From the NCBI RefSeq assembly GCF_003938655.1, contig NZ_RJJT01000022.1, positions 46,532-110,531 of the forward strand: DNA of 64,000 nucleotides, given 5' to 3'. The notes under the pieces were generated by a model. It was not told the origin of the DNA. It was given only the letters and a program-made list of their open reading frames with translations, and made no database searches. Made by a program: the position numbers and the translations under genes. This stretch comes from Rhizobium pisi (lineage in GTDB: Bacteria > Pseudomonadota > Alphaproteobacteria > Rhizobiales > Rhizobiaceae). Below are positions 8,209 through 15,935 of this stretch, one piece after another (within the stretch, counting starts at the first letter, position 1; each line of letters opens with the position of its first letter).

Positions 8209-8385
8209 ATGACAAGAGAACGCGAACCTTCATCAAAGGCTTATCGGCAGCATCGTTTCGAAAATACCGAGCGGACCGCCAGGGAAACCATCGAGGCGGA
8301 GCAGCGGGCTCGGAGGGAAAAGACGAAGCGGCTGAAGGAGCTGCGTCTGTCGCGCGAGGGCGGCAAGGCTCCCGCGGTGGAATAG
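8209..8385 (+). CDS. Small highly charged conserved-type protein
   Basis: A 58-residue protein (MTREREPSSKAYRQHRFENT onward) that is almost wholly helical and rich in Arg, Glu and Lys, with a central ARETIEAEQRARREKTKRLKE segment that could form a single helix or coiled coil. There is no signal peptide or membrane segment. The ATG at 8209 is preferred over an upstream in-frame TTG. The ribosome site is weak. I do not recognise a function; small RNA-binding or regulator-like proteins of this composition are common in rhizobia. Confidence 0.55.
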   Translation: MTREREPSSKAYRQHRFENTERTARETIEAEQRARREKTKRLKELRLSREGGKAPAVE

Positions 8386-8565
8386 ATCGTACGTTTTGCA
8401 ATGGGACGTGCCAGCGGCCGGCCGGCTCGTCCCAACCGTCCCAGGCCTTCACCTGCGGCGTTTCCTGATTTCGAAATTCGGGCCTTCGTCCATCTTGCAG
8501 AAGAAACATCGCGAAATTATCTTTTTTTCGATAGCGACTCATAGGCATCGAAAAAGGGCTAGGCG

Positions 8566-8781
8566 ATGTCAGACAAGTTGTTCAATACACGCGACGAACC
8601 GCTTGCTTCAGCGGATCTCGACGTTTGCCGCCGCGTTCACGAAGCGGTCTGCACCGAACTTGATATCGAAAGATCCGGCGAGAAAGCCGACAGCCTCGGC
8701 GCCCTCATCATCGAGCTTTATCGGCAGGGTGTTCACGACGAACATCAGCTTCGGCTGCTGGCCGGCGGACAGCACGGATAG
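8566..8781 (+). CDS. Small hypothetical protein
   Basis: A 71-residue acidic protein, MSDKLFNTRDEPLASADLD onward, with a helical core (CRRVHEAVCTELDIERSGEK and SLGALIIELYRQGVHDEHQL). A G-rich site (AAGGGCTAGGCG) precedes the ATG. It is soluble. The heptad-like helix resembles small unnamed rhizobial proteins; no family or function is recognised. It ends 52 bp before the convergent phage-tail-like gene. Confidence 0.6.
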   Translation: MSDKLFNTRDEPLASADLDVCRRVHEAVCTELDIERSGEKADSLGALIIELYRQGVHDEHQLRLLAGGQHG

Positions 8782-8833
8782 GACGAGACCTCAAGCGGCC
8801 TGTAGAACGCGGTCACGGCAAGGCGGCGTGATC

Positions 8834-10855
8834 TCACGCCACCTTCAGTTTCTCCTTCTCCCCTTGCGCCACACCCAGCCTGATCCGCTTCACCATGGCG
8901 GGAAGAGGATGAACGCCATCCGGCAATACCGCCTGCCTCACGAGGCTGCCCGCTGGCAGCACCGTCGCTGCCGCCGCGAGCGTCAAGACATTGCCATTCA
9001 CGGCTGAAATCGCCGGGGATCGCAGCAATGTCAGGCCGTCGGCGCTGTAGATGCGAAGCGGCTGTTCAGGGGAAAAGATCGAACCGTCGGCCACCTGGAT
9101 TGAGGTATAGGTGGCAACGCCGTCCGTGCCGGCCTGAACAGTCAACACGCTGGAGGGAAGGTCGATCTGCCCCGGCCATTTGCCGATGCCGGCAGGTCCC
9201 TGCCAGGCCCCGAGCGTATCGATGCTGTCGTCGCAGCAGGCCGACGTCTTCGCCAGGATGTCGTTGCGCAGGCGCCATTTGTTCGAGGCATCGGTGCCAT
9301 CGGCGGGATAGCTGTTCTGCGCGGCATATGTCTGGCTTGCCTCGGTTCGGAAATCGTCGGCGGCGGTGATCGTGCCTGTCGCCGGCGAGGTGCCGCCGGC
9401 AAATGTGTAGGTGAAGGTCGTCGGGCCTGTGACCGATATCGCGTAGGTGCCGTTATAGGCCGAAGGCGTGGCGCCCGCGATGACCAGGCTCTGGCCCGAG
9501 ACCAGATGCGCGGTCGAGGCGCAGGTCGCCGTCGCCAGCGCACCAGTGGAGGTCAGCGTGATCGAAATCGTCGCGTTGGTCCGCCCGAGCGGCGGCAGCG
9601 CCACGATCTTCGCGCCGCTGTAGCGAGAGCGCAGCCGGTTGACGAAGCCGAGATAGCGCGTCGTGAAGAAGGTGGAATAGGGCGTCGTCGTATCGTTCTG
9701 CCCCATCTGGTTGAGGATGACGGTGAACGGCCGCTTGCCGCCGTTGAAGGCGATGATTTCATCGACGATCGCCCAGCGCCGCGTGGCGATGCTGGCGCCG
9801 GACCCGGTGAGCTCGCGGAAGGCGGCCGCGCCCGGCATGCCGATCATCACATGCGGAATCCGCCAGCCGGAGTCGAGCCACTTCCTCAACCAGCCGAGAT
9901 TGCCCCTCTGGTCTGCGGCCGCGGAAAATTCCTGCCTGGCTTCGCCGATGCTGTCGCAGGCGACGAGCGCGACCGGCCGACCATCCCAGTCGCCCTTCGC
10001 CACCATGAAATCTGGGCCGTAATATTGCGGCTGCGTCTGGCCGGCGTAATTCGTGTCCAGCGCCGGTGTGCTGTCTGCATCGGGCGTGTCCTTGAAGGCA
10101 AGCAGCGATGCGTAATCGGCCGCCCCCCATATGCGTTCGCCGCGATGCTTCTGGATGCGGTAGACCGGCAACTGCATCTGCCCGGCATCGGTGTGGTAGA
10201 ACAGCCAGATCTCGATCTCAGTCTCGGCGGCCACGGCATCGGCAAGCGTCAACGGATCGCTCCAGGTGCCCTGCGATTGATCGGGGATCGTAACGCCTGC
10301 CGTCCCGGCAAAGCTGCAGGGATGGAACACGCCGCCGATTCGGATCAAAAGCCCGTCGATGACGGTCGCATTGCCGGCATAGACGGTTTCCTGCGGACTG
10401 TTGCCGCCCTCGGTCGAGGCAAAACCGGAGAAATGAAAGCGGAAGGTATTTGTCCGGTAGGAGGGCGACGAGACGACGATCTTCGAGCAGACATAGTTGG
10501 TCCCAGCCGCCGCCGTGACCAGCGCGCCTGAGGGCATGCGGTTGCGCGTCGCAAAGAACATGTAGCGATCGGGATCGGCGGGCGCGGCGCCGCTGCCGCT
10601 GACCGGCACCACGGGCATTCCGTTATAGAGCGTGCGGTCGTCCCGGATGATCACCGCGCCGACCACGACCTGCTCGTTATAGATCACTTCGCTGCCCGAA
10701 AGCACGCTGACGCCGAGAACGCGCCGGCCGCCGGTAAACAGCACGCCGCTCTCGGCTTCACGAATGCCCACCACGCGCTGCCCATTGTGCAGCACCGTCC
10801 CGTCCGGAACGATATGCACGCCGATCACACGCTGCTCATTGAAAATCTCAGCCAT
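8834..10855 (-). CDS. Phage tail-type protein with 18-residue tandem repeats and an interrupted SGNH hydrolase domain
   Basis: A 673-residue protein. Residues 8-79 are four exact-length 18-residue repeats, such as QRVIGVHIVPDGTVLHNG and QRVVGIREAESGVLFTGG, each ending in a turn (HNG, TGG, YNE, YNG). Residues 295-650 form an SGNH/GDSL-type esterase: block I ACDSIG (Ser302), block III GQND (Asn387) and block V DGVHP (Asp646, His649). Between blocks III and V are two inserts: a Thr/Gly-rich Ig-like domain (about 430-500, with GATPSAYNGTYAISVTG) and a beta-rich stretch (about 565-640). GGAAGAAG precedes the ATG at 10855. It probably derives from a prophage tail/host-polysaccharide deacetylase and sits downstream of capsid genes on the same strand. 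Confidence 0.75.
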   Translation of the reverse strand: MAEIFNEQRVIGVHIVPDGTVLHNGQRVVGIREAESGVLFTGGRRVLGVSVLSGSEVIYNEQVVVGAVIIRDDRTLYNGMPVVPVSGSGAAPADPDRYMFFATRNRMPSGALVTAAAGTNYVCSKIVVSSPSYRTNTFRFHFSGFASTEGGNSPQETVYAGNATVIDGLLIRIGGVFHPCSFAGTAGVTIPDQSQGTWSDPLTLADAVAAETEIEIWLFYHTDAGQMQLPVYRIQKHRGERIWGAADYASLLAFKDTPDADSTPALDTNYAGQTQPQYYGPDFMVAKGDWDGRPVALVACDSIGEARQEFSAAADQRGNLGWLRKWLDSGWRIPHVMIGMPGAAAFRELTGSGASIATRRWAIVDEIIAFNGGKRPFTVILNQMGQNDTTTPYSTFFTTRYLGFVNRLRSRYSGAKIVALPPLGRTNATISITLTSTGALATATCASTAHLVSGQSLVIAGATPSAYNGTYAISVTGPTTFTYTFAGGTSPATGTITAADDFRTEASQTYAAQNSYPADGTDASNKWRLRNDILAKTSACCDDSIDTLGAWQGPAGIGKWPGQIDLPSSVLTVQAGTDGVATYTSIQVADGSIFSPEQPLRIYSADGLTLLRSPAISAVNGNVLTLAAAATVLPAGSLVRQAVLPDGVHPLPAMVKRIRLGVAQGEKEKLKVA

Positions 10856-11010
10856 AAGGATGCTTCTTCCAGGGAAAGTGGGGGAAGAGAGGGCGATATA
10901 CCCTCCCCGGTTTATCACTTACTCGACGTCATCCTCGGGCTTGTCCGGAGGATTTGCTGCGCATCGATGCGTGGAGCAACCCCACGACTGCCTGTTCGTG
11001 ACGATGGCTG

Positions 11011-11150
11011 CCCCTCATCCGGCTGCCGCCACCTTCTCCCCGCACGCGGGGAGAAGGGAATATGCCGCACCCGCTTGCCCAAAACTCGACGTCGCGTTTG
11101 CCACGTCCCCTCGCCCCGTTTACGGGGAGAGGGTGAGGGTGAGGGGCAGG
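11011..11150. repeat. Inverted pair of intergenic palindromic elements (family B)
   Basis: The left arm CCCTCATCCGGCTGCCGCCA continues into a hairpin of the TTCTCCCC...GGGGAGAA type. The right arm, from about 11103, is the inverted counterpart (CCCTCGCCCCG...GGGGAGAGGGTGAGGGTGAG). The same family occurs near 18.3, 33.8, 56.2 and 60.7 kb. It splits the phage-derived gene cluster. Confidence 0.75.
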
Positions 11151-11177
11151 CACCAGGCGACGCCCCTCCCCATCAAC

Positions 11178-11609
11178 CTACGGTGCGGCCGGAGCAACCC
11201 AATCAGGCGGCTGCACGCCGAGCGCCTCCTGCAGGCCATTCCCCGACACGCGCGTCGGCGCGTTGTCGCCCGAGCCGGCCTCAGCCGCGCGCCGCTCGAT
11301 CTCGGCGGCGATCACCAGATACGCCTCGCGGACATTCGGAGCCGGCTCGCCGGAGATCGCCTTGGCGAGCGCCTTGCGTTCGGCCGCCGTCAGGTTCTGC
11401 CAGTCATCGGGAATCTCGGCAGCACCATCCGTCTCGCCGGTTTTCGGCCTGACGATCCTGGCAACGCCTGCGCCCCCACGGGAAAGGCTAGCCCATTTCG
11501 GCCGCCTCTCCTCGTCGTTCCAGAGGGCATCGGGCACAACGAAGGAAGCGCCGATCTCGCGCAGCTCGCCGTCGAAATAGCCCCTTTCGTTTGCGGTCAC
11601 CGTCACCAT
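11178..11609 (-). CDS. Prophage-derived hypothetical protein
   Basis: A 143-residue protein, MVTVTANERGYFDGELREIG onward, directly downstream (5 bp) of the capsid cement gene. The N-terminal 50 residues (VTVTANERGYFDG, then GASFVVPDALWNDEE) resemble the small proteins that follow the cement protein in BPP-1-like phages. The remainder is helical and ends in a proline-rich tail (GVQPPDWVAPAAP), with an LTAAERKALAKAISGE helix in the middle. No enzymatic motif is seen. It is probably a minor head or head-tail joining component. Confidence 0.65.
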   Translation of the reverse strand: MVTVTANERGYFDGELREIGASFVVPDALWNDEERRPKWASLSRGGAGVARIVRPKTGETDGAAEIPDDWQNLTAAERKALAKAISGEPAPNVREAYLVIAAEIERRAAEAGSGDNAPTRVSGNGLQEALGVQPPDWVAPAAP

Positions 11610-11614
11610 GGCGG

Positions 11615-12019
11615 CTACTCCGTTGCCGCGACCACGCCGGCGGTGATCTTGCCTGATGTCGGCGCCGTTCCCGTCACGTCGTAAAAGAGACGGAAGAAGC
11701 GCTCGTCGGCGTCGCGCGGCACGCTGTCGATGTTGATCTTCTTGCCGAGCGCAAGGTCGGCAAGAACAAGCAAGCCCGTCGTGCCGATCTGCTTCGGCGA
11801 GGCGAAGGCCTCGTTGTCGTCGACCTGCACCTTGATCTCGAGCGAGGTCAGGTTGTTGAACGCCTCGACCACCTGGATCGAAAGCGGGATCTTCTTGCCC
11901 TTGCCGATGTTGCGCACCGTGCCGGTGGCGATCGGGCCGAGGTTGATCACATTGGTGCTGGCCGCATCCGCGGTGATGGCCTGCGCATCGGAAAGCAGGC
12001 TCTGCTTGTCGAAAATCAT
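11615..12019 (-). CDS. Bbp16-family phage capsid cement protein
   Basis: A 134-residue protein, MIFDKQSLLSDAQAITADAA onward, matching the Bbp16 family of Bordetella phage BPP-1 in its opening motif (M-I-x-DKQ-x-L-x-S-DAQA-I-T) and in the body (VRNIGKGKKIPLSIQV, GTTGLLVLADLALGKKI). These proteins decorate and stabilise the capsid. It lies just downstream of the major capsid remnant, the same order as in BPP-1. It appears intact, whereas its neighbour is truncated, so it is probably a fossil. Confidence 0.8.
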   Translation of the reverse strand: MIFDKQSLLSDAQAITADAASTNVINLGPIATGTVRNIGKGKKIPLSIQVVEAFNNLTSLEIKVQVDDNEAFASPKQIGTTGLLVLADLALGKKINIDSVPRDADERFFRLFYDVTGTAPTSGKITAGVVAATE

Positions 12020-12096
12020 CTGAGATGCCTCTCGGGTCTGGATGTCTTGGGAGATTTGCCCGCCGCAATTGGCGACGGGCTCTAGCCGATCAGCCG

Positions 12097-12600
12097 TCAG
12101 GGCGCAGCCGGTACCGCAGCCTCGGTATTCAGGATCGCGTCGGTCTCACGGATCGGAATGCCGCGATAGGCGCGGACTTCCTTGCCCTCGACGGTCATGT
12201 GCGTGAGGCCGGTATAGTTCGGGTTGGCCGCCAGCAGGCTTCGGTCGCTCGACTGCACGTCGAGGATTTCGAGCACGTCGCGGTTCATGTAGATCGCGAT
12301 GCGGCTCGCAACGCCGTCGCGCCGGCGAGACTGCAGGCGGTAATAGGCCTTGCGCATCAGCGCCCAGAGATCCACGCTGCCGGCGAGCATGTTCGACACG
12401 TCGATATTGGCGATGCGGGCATTGTAGCGCCAGTCCTTCACGAACATGCCGACATGCCAGCACCAGTAGTCTTCCTTGCGGAAATAGGGCTGGCCGCTCT
12501 CGTCGAGCACGCGCTGCTCGCCCTTGTCCTCGTGGCTGACACCCGCCTTGGTGCCAGCCCTGCTCTTGCCATTGACCATGATCGTCGCCCTCGCCTCGAA
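12097..12600 (-). pseudogene. Phage major capsid protein (BPP-1 type), N-terminally truncated
   Basis: The C-terminal roughly 165 residues of a BPP-1-like major capsid protein are readable: SRAGTKAGVSHEDKGEQ, YFRKEDYWCWHVGMFVKDWR, NIDVSNMLAGSVDLWALM, and RIAIYMNRDVLEILDVQ. An open frame extends to 12636, but its first residues do not look like capsid. The region beyond about 12580-12600 belongs to an acyltransferase gene on the other strand. Capsid proteins of this type are about 330 residues, so roughly half is missing. The DNA that encoded the N-terminus was removed by the deletion or recombination event that created this junction. Confidence 0.75.
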
Positions 12601-12865
12601 AGGACAGCTTCTCGCGATCCTGGCAAACCCGCTCATCAGCGGCCTCGGCCGGATCAGTTACGGCGCCTATCTCTACCATCTGCCGATCTGGACGGTTTTC
12701 CTCAGCCTCAGCACGCGCCTCGGCGTCCTGGACGTTTCGCGCGGCCCTCTGACAATGCTCCTCGTCGGAGCCTCATCCGTGCTCGCCGCTTTCGTGTCTT
12801 GGGTGGTCGTGGAGCGTCCGGTCATGGCCTGGTCGAAAAGGCTGACCAGCCGGGTTCCTGCGTAG
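12572..12865 (+). pseudogene. Acyltransferase family 3 (OafA-like), C-terminal fragment
   Basis: From about 12572 the plus strand encodes LASKGQLLAILANPLISGLG followed by RISYGAYLYHLPIWTVFLSL, the hallmark of the last membrane helices of acyltransferase-3/OafA proteins. It ends with WVVVERPVMAWSKRL, the typical VE-x-P end of the membrane domain. Full-length proteins are about 350-650 residues, so only about 98 residues remain. The fragment is fused head-on with the truncated phage capsid gene. The family O-acetylates surface or exported polysaccharides; this copy cannot be functional. Confidence 0.8.
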
Positions 12866-13008
12866 ATCCCATCCCGCCGCAAACGGGCTCACCGGGAACA
12901 TTCTCACAACGTCCGTTAGCCGATACTGACGTTCCCATTCCAAAATGAAACCAAATCCCTTCCGCTGCGTTACCTCCTCGATACATCCGTTTACCCAAGG
13001 TGAGTGAA

Positions 13009-13560
13009 ATGAACAGATTCGCCATCATAGCCCTGTCGATCGCGACGGCCTTCTCCGGAATGCCGGCTTCGGCAGGCCCTGCCTTCGTGCCGAGTCCGGC
13101 ACAGCAGGCCGAGCAGCCGGCGCTTGGAGGCAGCGATGCCCGGATCATCACGGTCGGCTGCAATAACTTCACCAACTGCCCGGGCCAGTTCGGCAACAAT
13201 GATGACGACTGGTACCGCAGGCGCCATCACTACCGCGACCGCGACAACTACGGCAACCGCGACTACTACGGCAACCGCGACCGCAGCTACTACCGGAACC
13301 GCGACTACTACCGGGATGACCGCTATGGCTGGGATCGCCGCTATGGCAGGCGATATCACCACTATGACAATAGCGGCGCCATCATCGGCGGCCTGGCGGC
13401 CGGCGCCATCATCGGTGGCCTCATCGCCTCGCAGCCGCGAGCCTATGGCTCCACCGGCTACAGCACGCATGCCGAATATTGCTACTCCCGCTACCGGTCT
13501 TATCGCGCTTACGACAATACCTATCAGCCGAATTACGGTCCTCGCCGCCAGTGCCGGTAA
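13009..13560 (+). CDS. BA14K family secreted protein
   Basis: A 183-residue protein with an N-terminal signal peptide (MNRFAIIALSIATAFSGMPA, cleavage near ASA-GPA). A central Tyr/Arg/Asp-rich repetitive tract follows (DNYGNRDYYGNRDRSYYRNR), then a glycine-zipper-like hydrophobic hairpin (GAIIGGLAAGAIIGGLIAS) and the BA14K C-terminal signature AEYCYSRYRSYRAYDNTYQ. BA14K was described in Brucella as an immunoreactive envelope protein with lectin-like behaviour; rhizobia have many paralogues. AAGGTGAG precedes the ATG; a GTG three codons earlier is less likely. The gene is monocistronic and closed by a clear terminator. Confidence 0.9.
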   Translation: MNRFAIIALSIATAFSGMPASAGPAFVPSPAQQAEQPALGGSDARIITVGCNNFTNCPGQFGNNDDDWYRRRHHYRDRDNYGNRDYYGNRDRSYYRNRDYYRDDRYGWDRRYGRRYHHYDNSGAIIGGLAAGAIIGGLIASQPRAYGSTGYSTHAEYCYSRYRSYRAYDNTYQPNYGPRRQCR

Positions 13561-13586
13561 TATCCAGTCAGCCGACACCGGCAGCC

Positions 13587-13614
13587 AGCCCCGCATGAAG
13601 ATGCGGGGCTTTTT
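13587..13614 (+). terminator. Rho-independent terminator of the BA14K gene
   Basis: A perfect 10-bp stem AGCCCCGCAT / ATGCGGGGCT with a GAAG tetraloop, followed directly by a run of T (13610-13614), 26 bp past the stop codon. It is the clearest intrinsic terminator in the window. Confidence 0.92.
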
Positions 13615-14551
13615 ATCGCGAGGTTTGCAGGCGGTGATCGCTGCGCAGAAGGTTCAGCCAGGCCCGCGACATTTTCTCCGCGCCTGTGCCGCCGATATGG
13701 CAATCGTCATAGCGGTCCTCTCCATCGAGTAACGCGTCGGAATTGACGCCCTCTCGGATACCGTGGCCGCTTTTTGACAGGGCCAGTTGCGCCCGTACTA
13801 TCGCATTGTCTGGAATATGCTCCTTGAAGCCGCCGTTGCTCGGTTCGAGGCATTTCGATGCGATCGAAATGTAAACGGGTGCTTCGACGCCGTGCTGACG
13901 CAATGTGTCAACCATCGACATGAAATGTTCCTGATAGGCCTGCGCAGTGGTGCCGAGAACGAGGTCCTTCTCTCCTTGCACCCAGAGGACGCTCGTTATC
14001 CGATAACCGGAATCCTGAAGCTGTTTCACGGTATCGACCAGCACAGGATTGAGGTCACCGCCTTTCGCCCATCGTGCGACCTCAGATCCGGAATATGCGA
14101 GAGGTGCGAGGATGACGCTGTCATTTTGTCCCGATGCGATCAAATTGTTCGCAAGAAGCGTCCAGTACTCTCCCTTGGTATCGGTCGATCCAAGAAGTGG
14201 CGAAGCGGCGATGAAGCACCGTTTGTCAAAGGCGTTTACAACGCGAGCGCCATAATTTGACCTGTGCCGCTGTCCACCGTCGTTGGCCGCGTTCGATTGG
14301 CCAAGAATGAGTAAGACAGCAGTCCGGTCAGTTTGCGTCGGGCAGGTCACAAGCGTTTTTGATTCATCCCCGATGAGTCGTTCCTTGTCGTCGAAAGCAT
14401 AACGGCTTGGAGCCGCCGCCTTCTCCGCGCCAACCATTGTCCTCAGCTCGGAAAGTTGTGGCCAAGGAAAGATCTCATGTCTCGCGCTCATGCCGCCGAG
14501 AAAGTAGATGGCGATCAAGGCGGCAAGGCCGACTGCCATTGTTTTGCGCAT
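13613..14551 (-). CDS. SASA/SGNH-type carbohydrate esterase-like membrane-anchored protein
   Basis: A protein of about 312 residues with an N-terminal hydrophobic anchor (MAVGLAALIAIYFLGGMSA) and a periplasmic domain. The LLILGQSNAANDGG motif carries the nucleophile serine of sialate O-acetylesterase-like enzymes, LWVQGEKD is the second conserved block, and YDDCHIGGTGAEK carries the Asp/His pair. These enzymes remove O-acetyl groups from sugars. An ATG at 14551 is preferred; the longer frame begins with TTG. It lies near an acyltransferase-3 fragment, so the region may once have held a surface-polysaccharide acetylation/deacetylation pair. Its stop overlaps the T run of the opposing terminator. 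Confidence 0.78.
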   Translation of the reverse strand: MRKTMAVGLAALIAIYFLGGMSARHEIFPWPQLSELRTMVGAEKAAAPSRYAFDDKERLIGDESKTLVTCPTQTDRTAVLLILGQSNAANDGGQRHRSNYGARVVNAFDKRCFIAASPLLGSTDTKGEYWTLLANNLIASGQNDSVILAPLAYSGSEVARWAKGGDLNPVLVDTVKQLQDSGYRITSVLWVQGEKDLVLGTTAQAYQEHFMSMVDTLRQHGVEAPVYISIASKCLEPSNGGFKEHIPDNAIVRAQLALSKSGHGIREGVNSDALLDGEDRYDDCHIGGTGAEKMSRAWLNLLRSDHRLQTSR

Positions 14552-14955
14552 GCCGTTGACTTTCAAACGTCATCCGACGACATGGAGCCTACTCGGACCG
14601 ATCAAGGCCGCTTCAGCCATGAAGGTCCCCTTGCACCGCCACATCTGCTTGCTTCGGGCATGATCTTTAAAATAGAATTCGTCGCGAAGATCGAGCCCAA
14701 TCCACGACTGTTTCGCGTGGAATCGCCGGAAACTGCTCTAACTATAGACCGAACCAGTGATTTCAATAATCCGTTCGGATGAGAGATCGTGCCTGCTGTG
14801 CAGCGTGCAGTTCCATGGAGAAGACTCCCGTTAGGGCTATACCCCAGGCTGCCCGACACCCTGAAATATCCGGCCGTAAAAGACGAACGGAGCAAGGCTT
14901 GCCGTCCCTGCTCCGCCCATCCCGTCAGCCCCGGGGGTACGGGCTGAGCGCTCGA
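14552..14955. other. Intergenic region, no gene seen
   Basis: About 400 bp between the esterase start and the lipoprotein stop. It contains the presumptive leftward promoter of the esterase gene. At 14925-14947 there is a 7-bp hairpin (TCAGCCC / GGGCTGA) that may help end transcription of the lipoprotein gene. The overlapping open frames have poor composition and no ribosome sites. Confidence 0.45.
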
Positions 14956-15831
14956 TTAATAAGCCGCGGCTGCCGGCTTCGGCTTCTTCTCGGTCCATTG
15001 CGGCGGCGCGCCGTATTTGGCGGCGACCGCGCCGACCAGCCCGGGCTCGCGGCCGAAGGCGTCGCAGGCGGCGTATTTCGGTTTTCCCCCGAGCCAGGAT
15101 TTCATCCGCTGGCCGGAGGGAAGCGAAAGGTCGAGGCCCTTCGGCTCCTGGCGGGCGATCAGCATCCGGGAAAATTCGCCGCTGAATTTCGATGCCAGGC
15201 TATAGGCGTCGCCCACCTCGGAAACGCGCGGCTTGTTCTGCAGCGAGTTTGCGCCCCGCGCCCAGACCATCGCCGCCCGCTGCACGCCCGCGCCGTCGAT
15301 CGCCTCGGCTTCCACCGCCAGTCCGCCGAGGCCGACCGGCAGGCGCGGCACGCCGACGGGAAGCGCGAAGCCGGAGCCGACGCTCACCACCGTGGAAACG
15401 CCTGCCATCGCCTTGTTGGTCGGCACGATGTCGGTGATGACGGAGCGGATCGTCAGGTCCGCCGGCTCGCCTGGCGCCACCATCCGGTATTTGTCGCTGA
15501 GCGAAATGCAGAGCGCCCGGTCGAGCGCGTTCGACACCATCGTCCGGTCATCCGGCGATTTGATGCGGGTGGCGGCGCTGAAGGCGAAGGTCGTCGGCGT
15601 GATGGCAGCCGTCTTCGCCGGCGCGAGGCCGACCCCGTCGACATAGACGCGCGATTTCTGGAGCTTCCCCTTGGGCGCGCCGAGATTGGCGTAGGAAGAT
15701 AGCGTCCCGCCCTCCTTCAGCGGCACCGTGCTGCAGCCGGCGCCGGCCGCGGCAAGCGCCAGCGGCAGGGCGAGAGAAAGGGCGCTCGTTGCCCGTCTTG
15801 AAATGGATGAAGAAAATGGATTGCTGCGCAC
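14956..15831 (-). CDS. DUF3313-type lipoprotein
   Basis: A 291-residue predicted lipoprotein. The signal sequence ends in a lipobox-like AAAGAGC, with Cys33 as the lipidation residue and STVPLKEGGTLSSYANLG following, the start of the DUF3313 domain. The domain continues with SRVYVDGVGLAP and VDLTIRSVITDIVPTN-like strands (here ADLTIRSVITDIVPTN). DUF3313 proteins are envelope lipoproteins of unknown function. The start is GTG, supported by GGAGG 8 bases upstream. The tail is Lys/Pro/Ala-rich (EKKPKPAAAAY). It is monocistronic and lies upstream of, not in an operon with, the two-component genes. Confidence 0.8.
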   Translation of the reverse strand: MRSNPFSSSISRRATSALSLALPLALAAAGAGCSTVPLKEGGTLSSYANLGAPKGKLQKSRVYVDGVGLAPAKTAAITPTTFAFSAATRIKSPDDRTMVSNALDRALCISLSDKYRMVAPGEPADLTIRSVITDIVPTNKAMAGVSTVVSVGSGFALPVGVPRLPVGLGGLAVEAEAIDGAGVQRAAMVWARGANSLQNKPRVSEVGDAYSLASKFSGEFSRMLIARQEPKGLDLSLPSGQRMKSWLGGKPKYAACDAFGREPGLVGAVAAKYGAPPQWTEKKPKPAAAAY

Positions 15832-15898
15832 TCTGTCTGGCCTCCGTCGCCGTTGATCTCAAGTGAAGTTGGCGGCCAAGAATTGCCGCAGCATTGCA

Positions 15899-15930
15899 GC
15901 CCCTCCGACGGCATGAGCCGCCGGAGGGGC
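15899..15930 (-). terminator. Hairpin after the sensor kinase gene
   Basis: A stem GCCCCTCCG (15899-15907) / CGGAGGGGC (15922-15930), extendable to 14 bp with one mismatch, 6 bp beyond the kinase stop. There is no clear T run on the minus strand, so it may stabilise the mRNA end rather than terminate. Confidence 0.55.
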
Positions 15931-15935
15931 TTGAT

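Noticed and set aside
9506..10531. Long plus-strand open frame (about 341 codons) opposite the tail-type gene
   Set aside because: It is the antisense of a GC-rich coding region; its composition is arginine/histidine heavy, with no recognisable domain or ribosome site.
11178..12068. Single 296-codon gene spanning both small phage genes
   Set aside because: The frame is open across two genes, but the first half is an out-of-frame reading of the Bbp16-like gene; the real start is ATG 11609.
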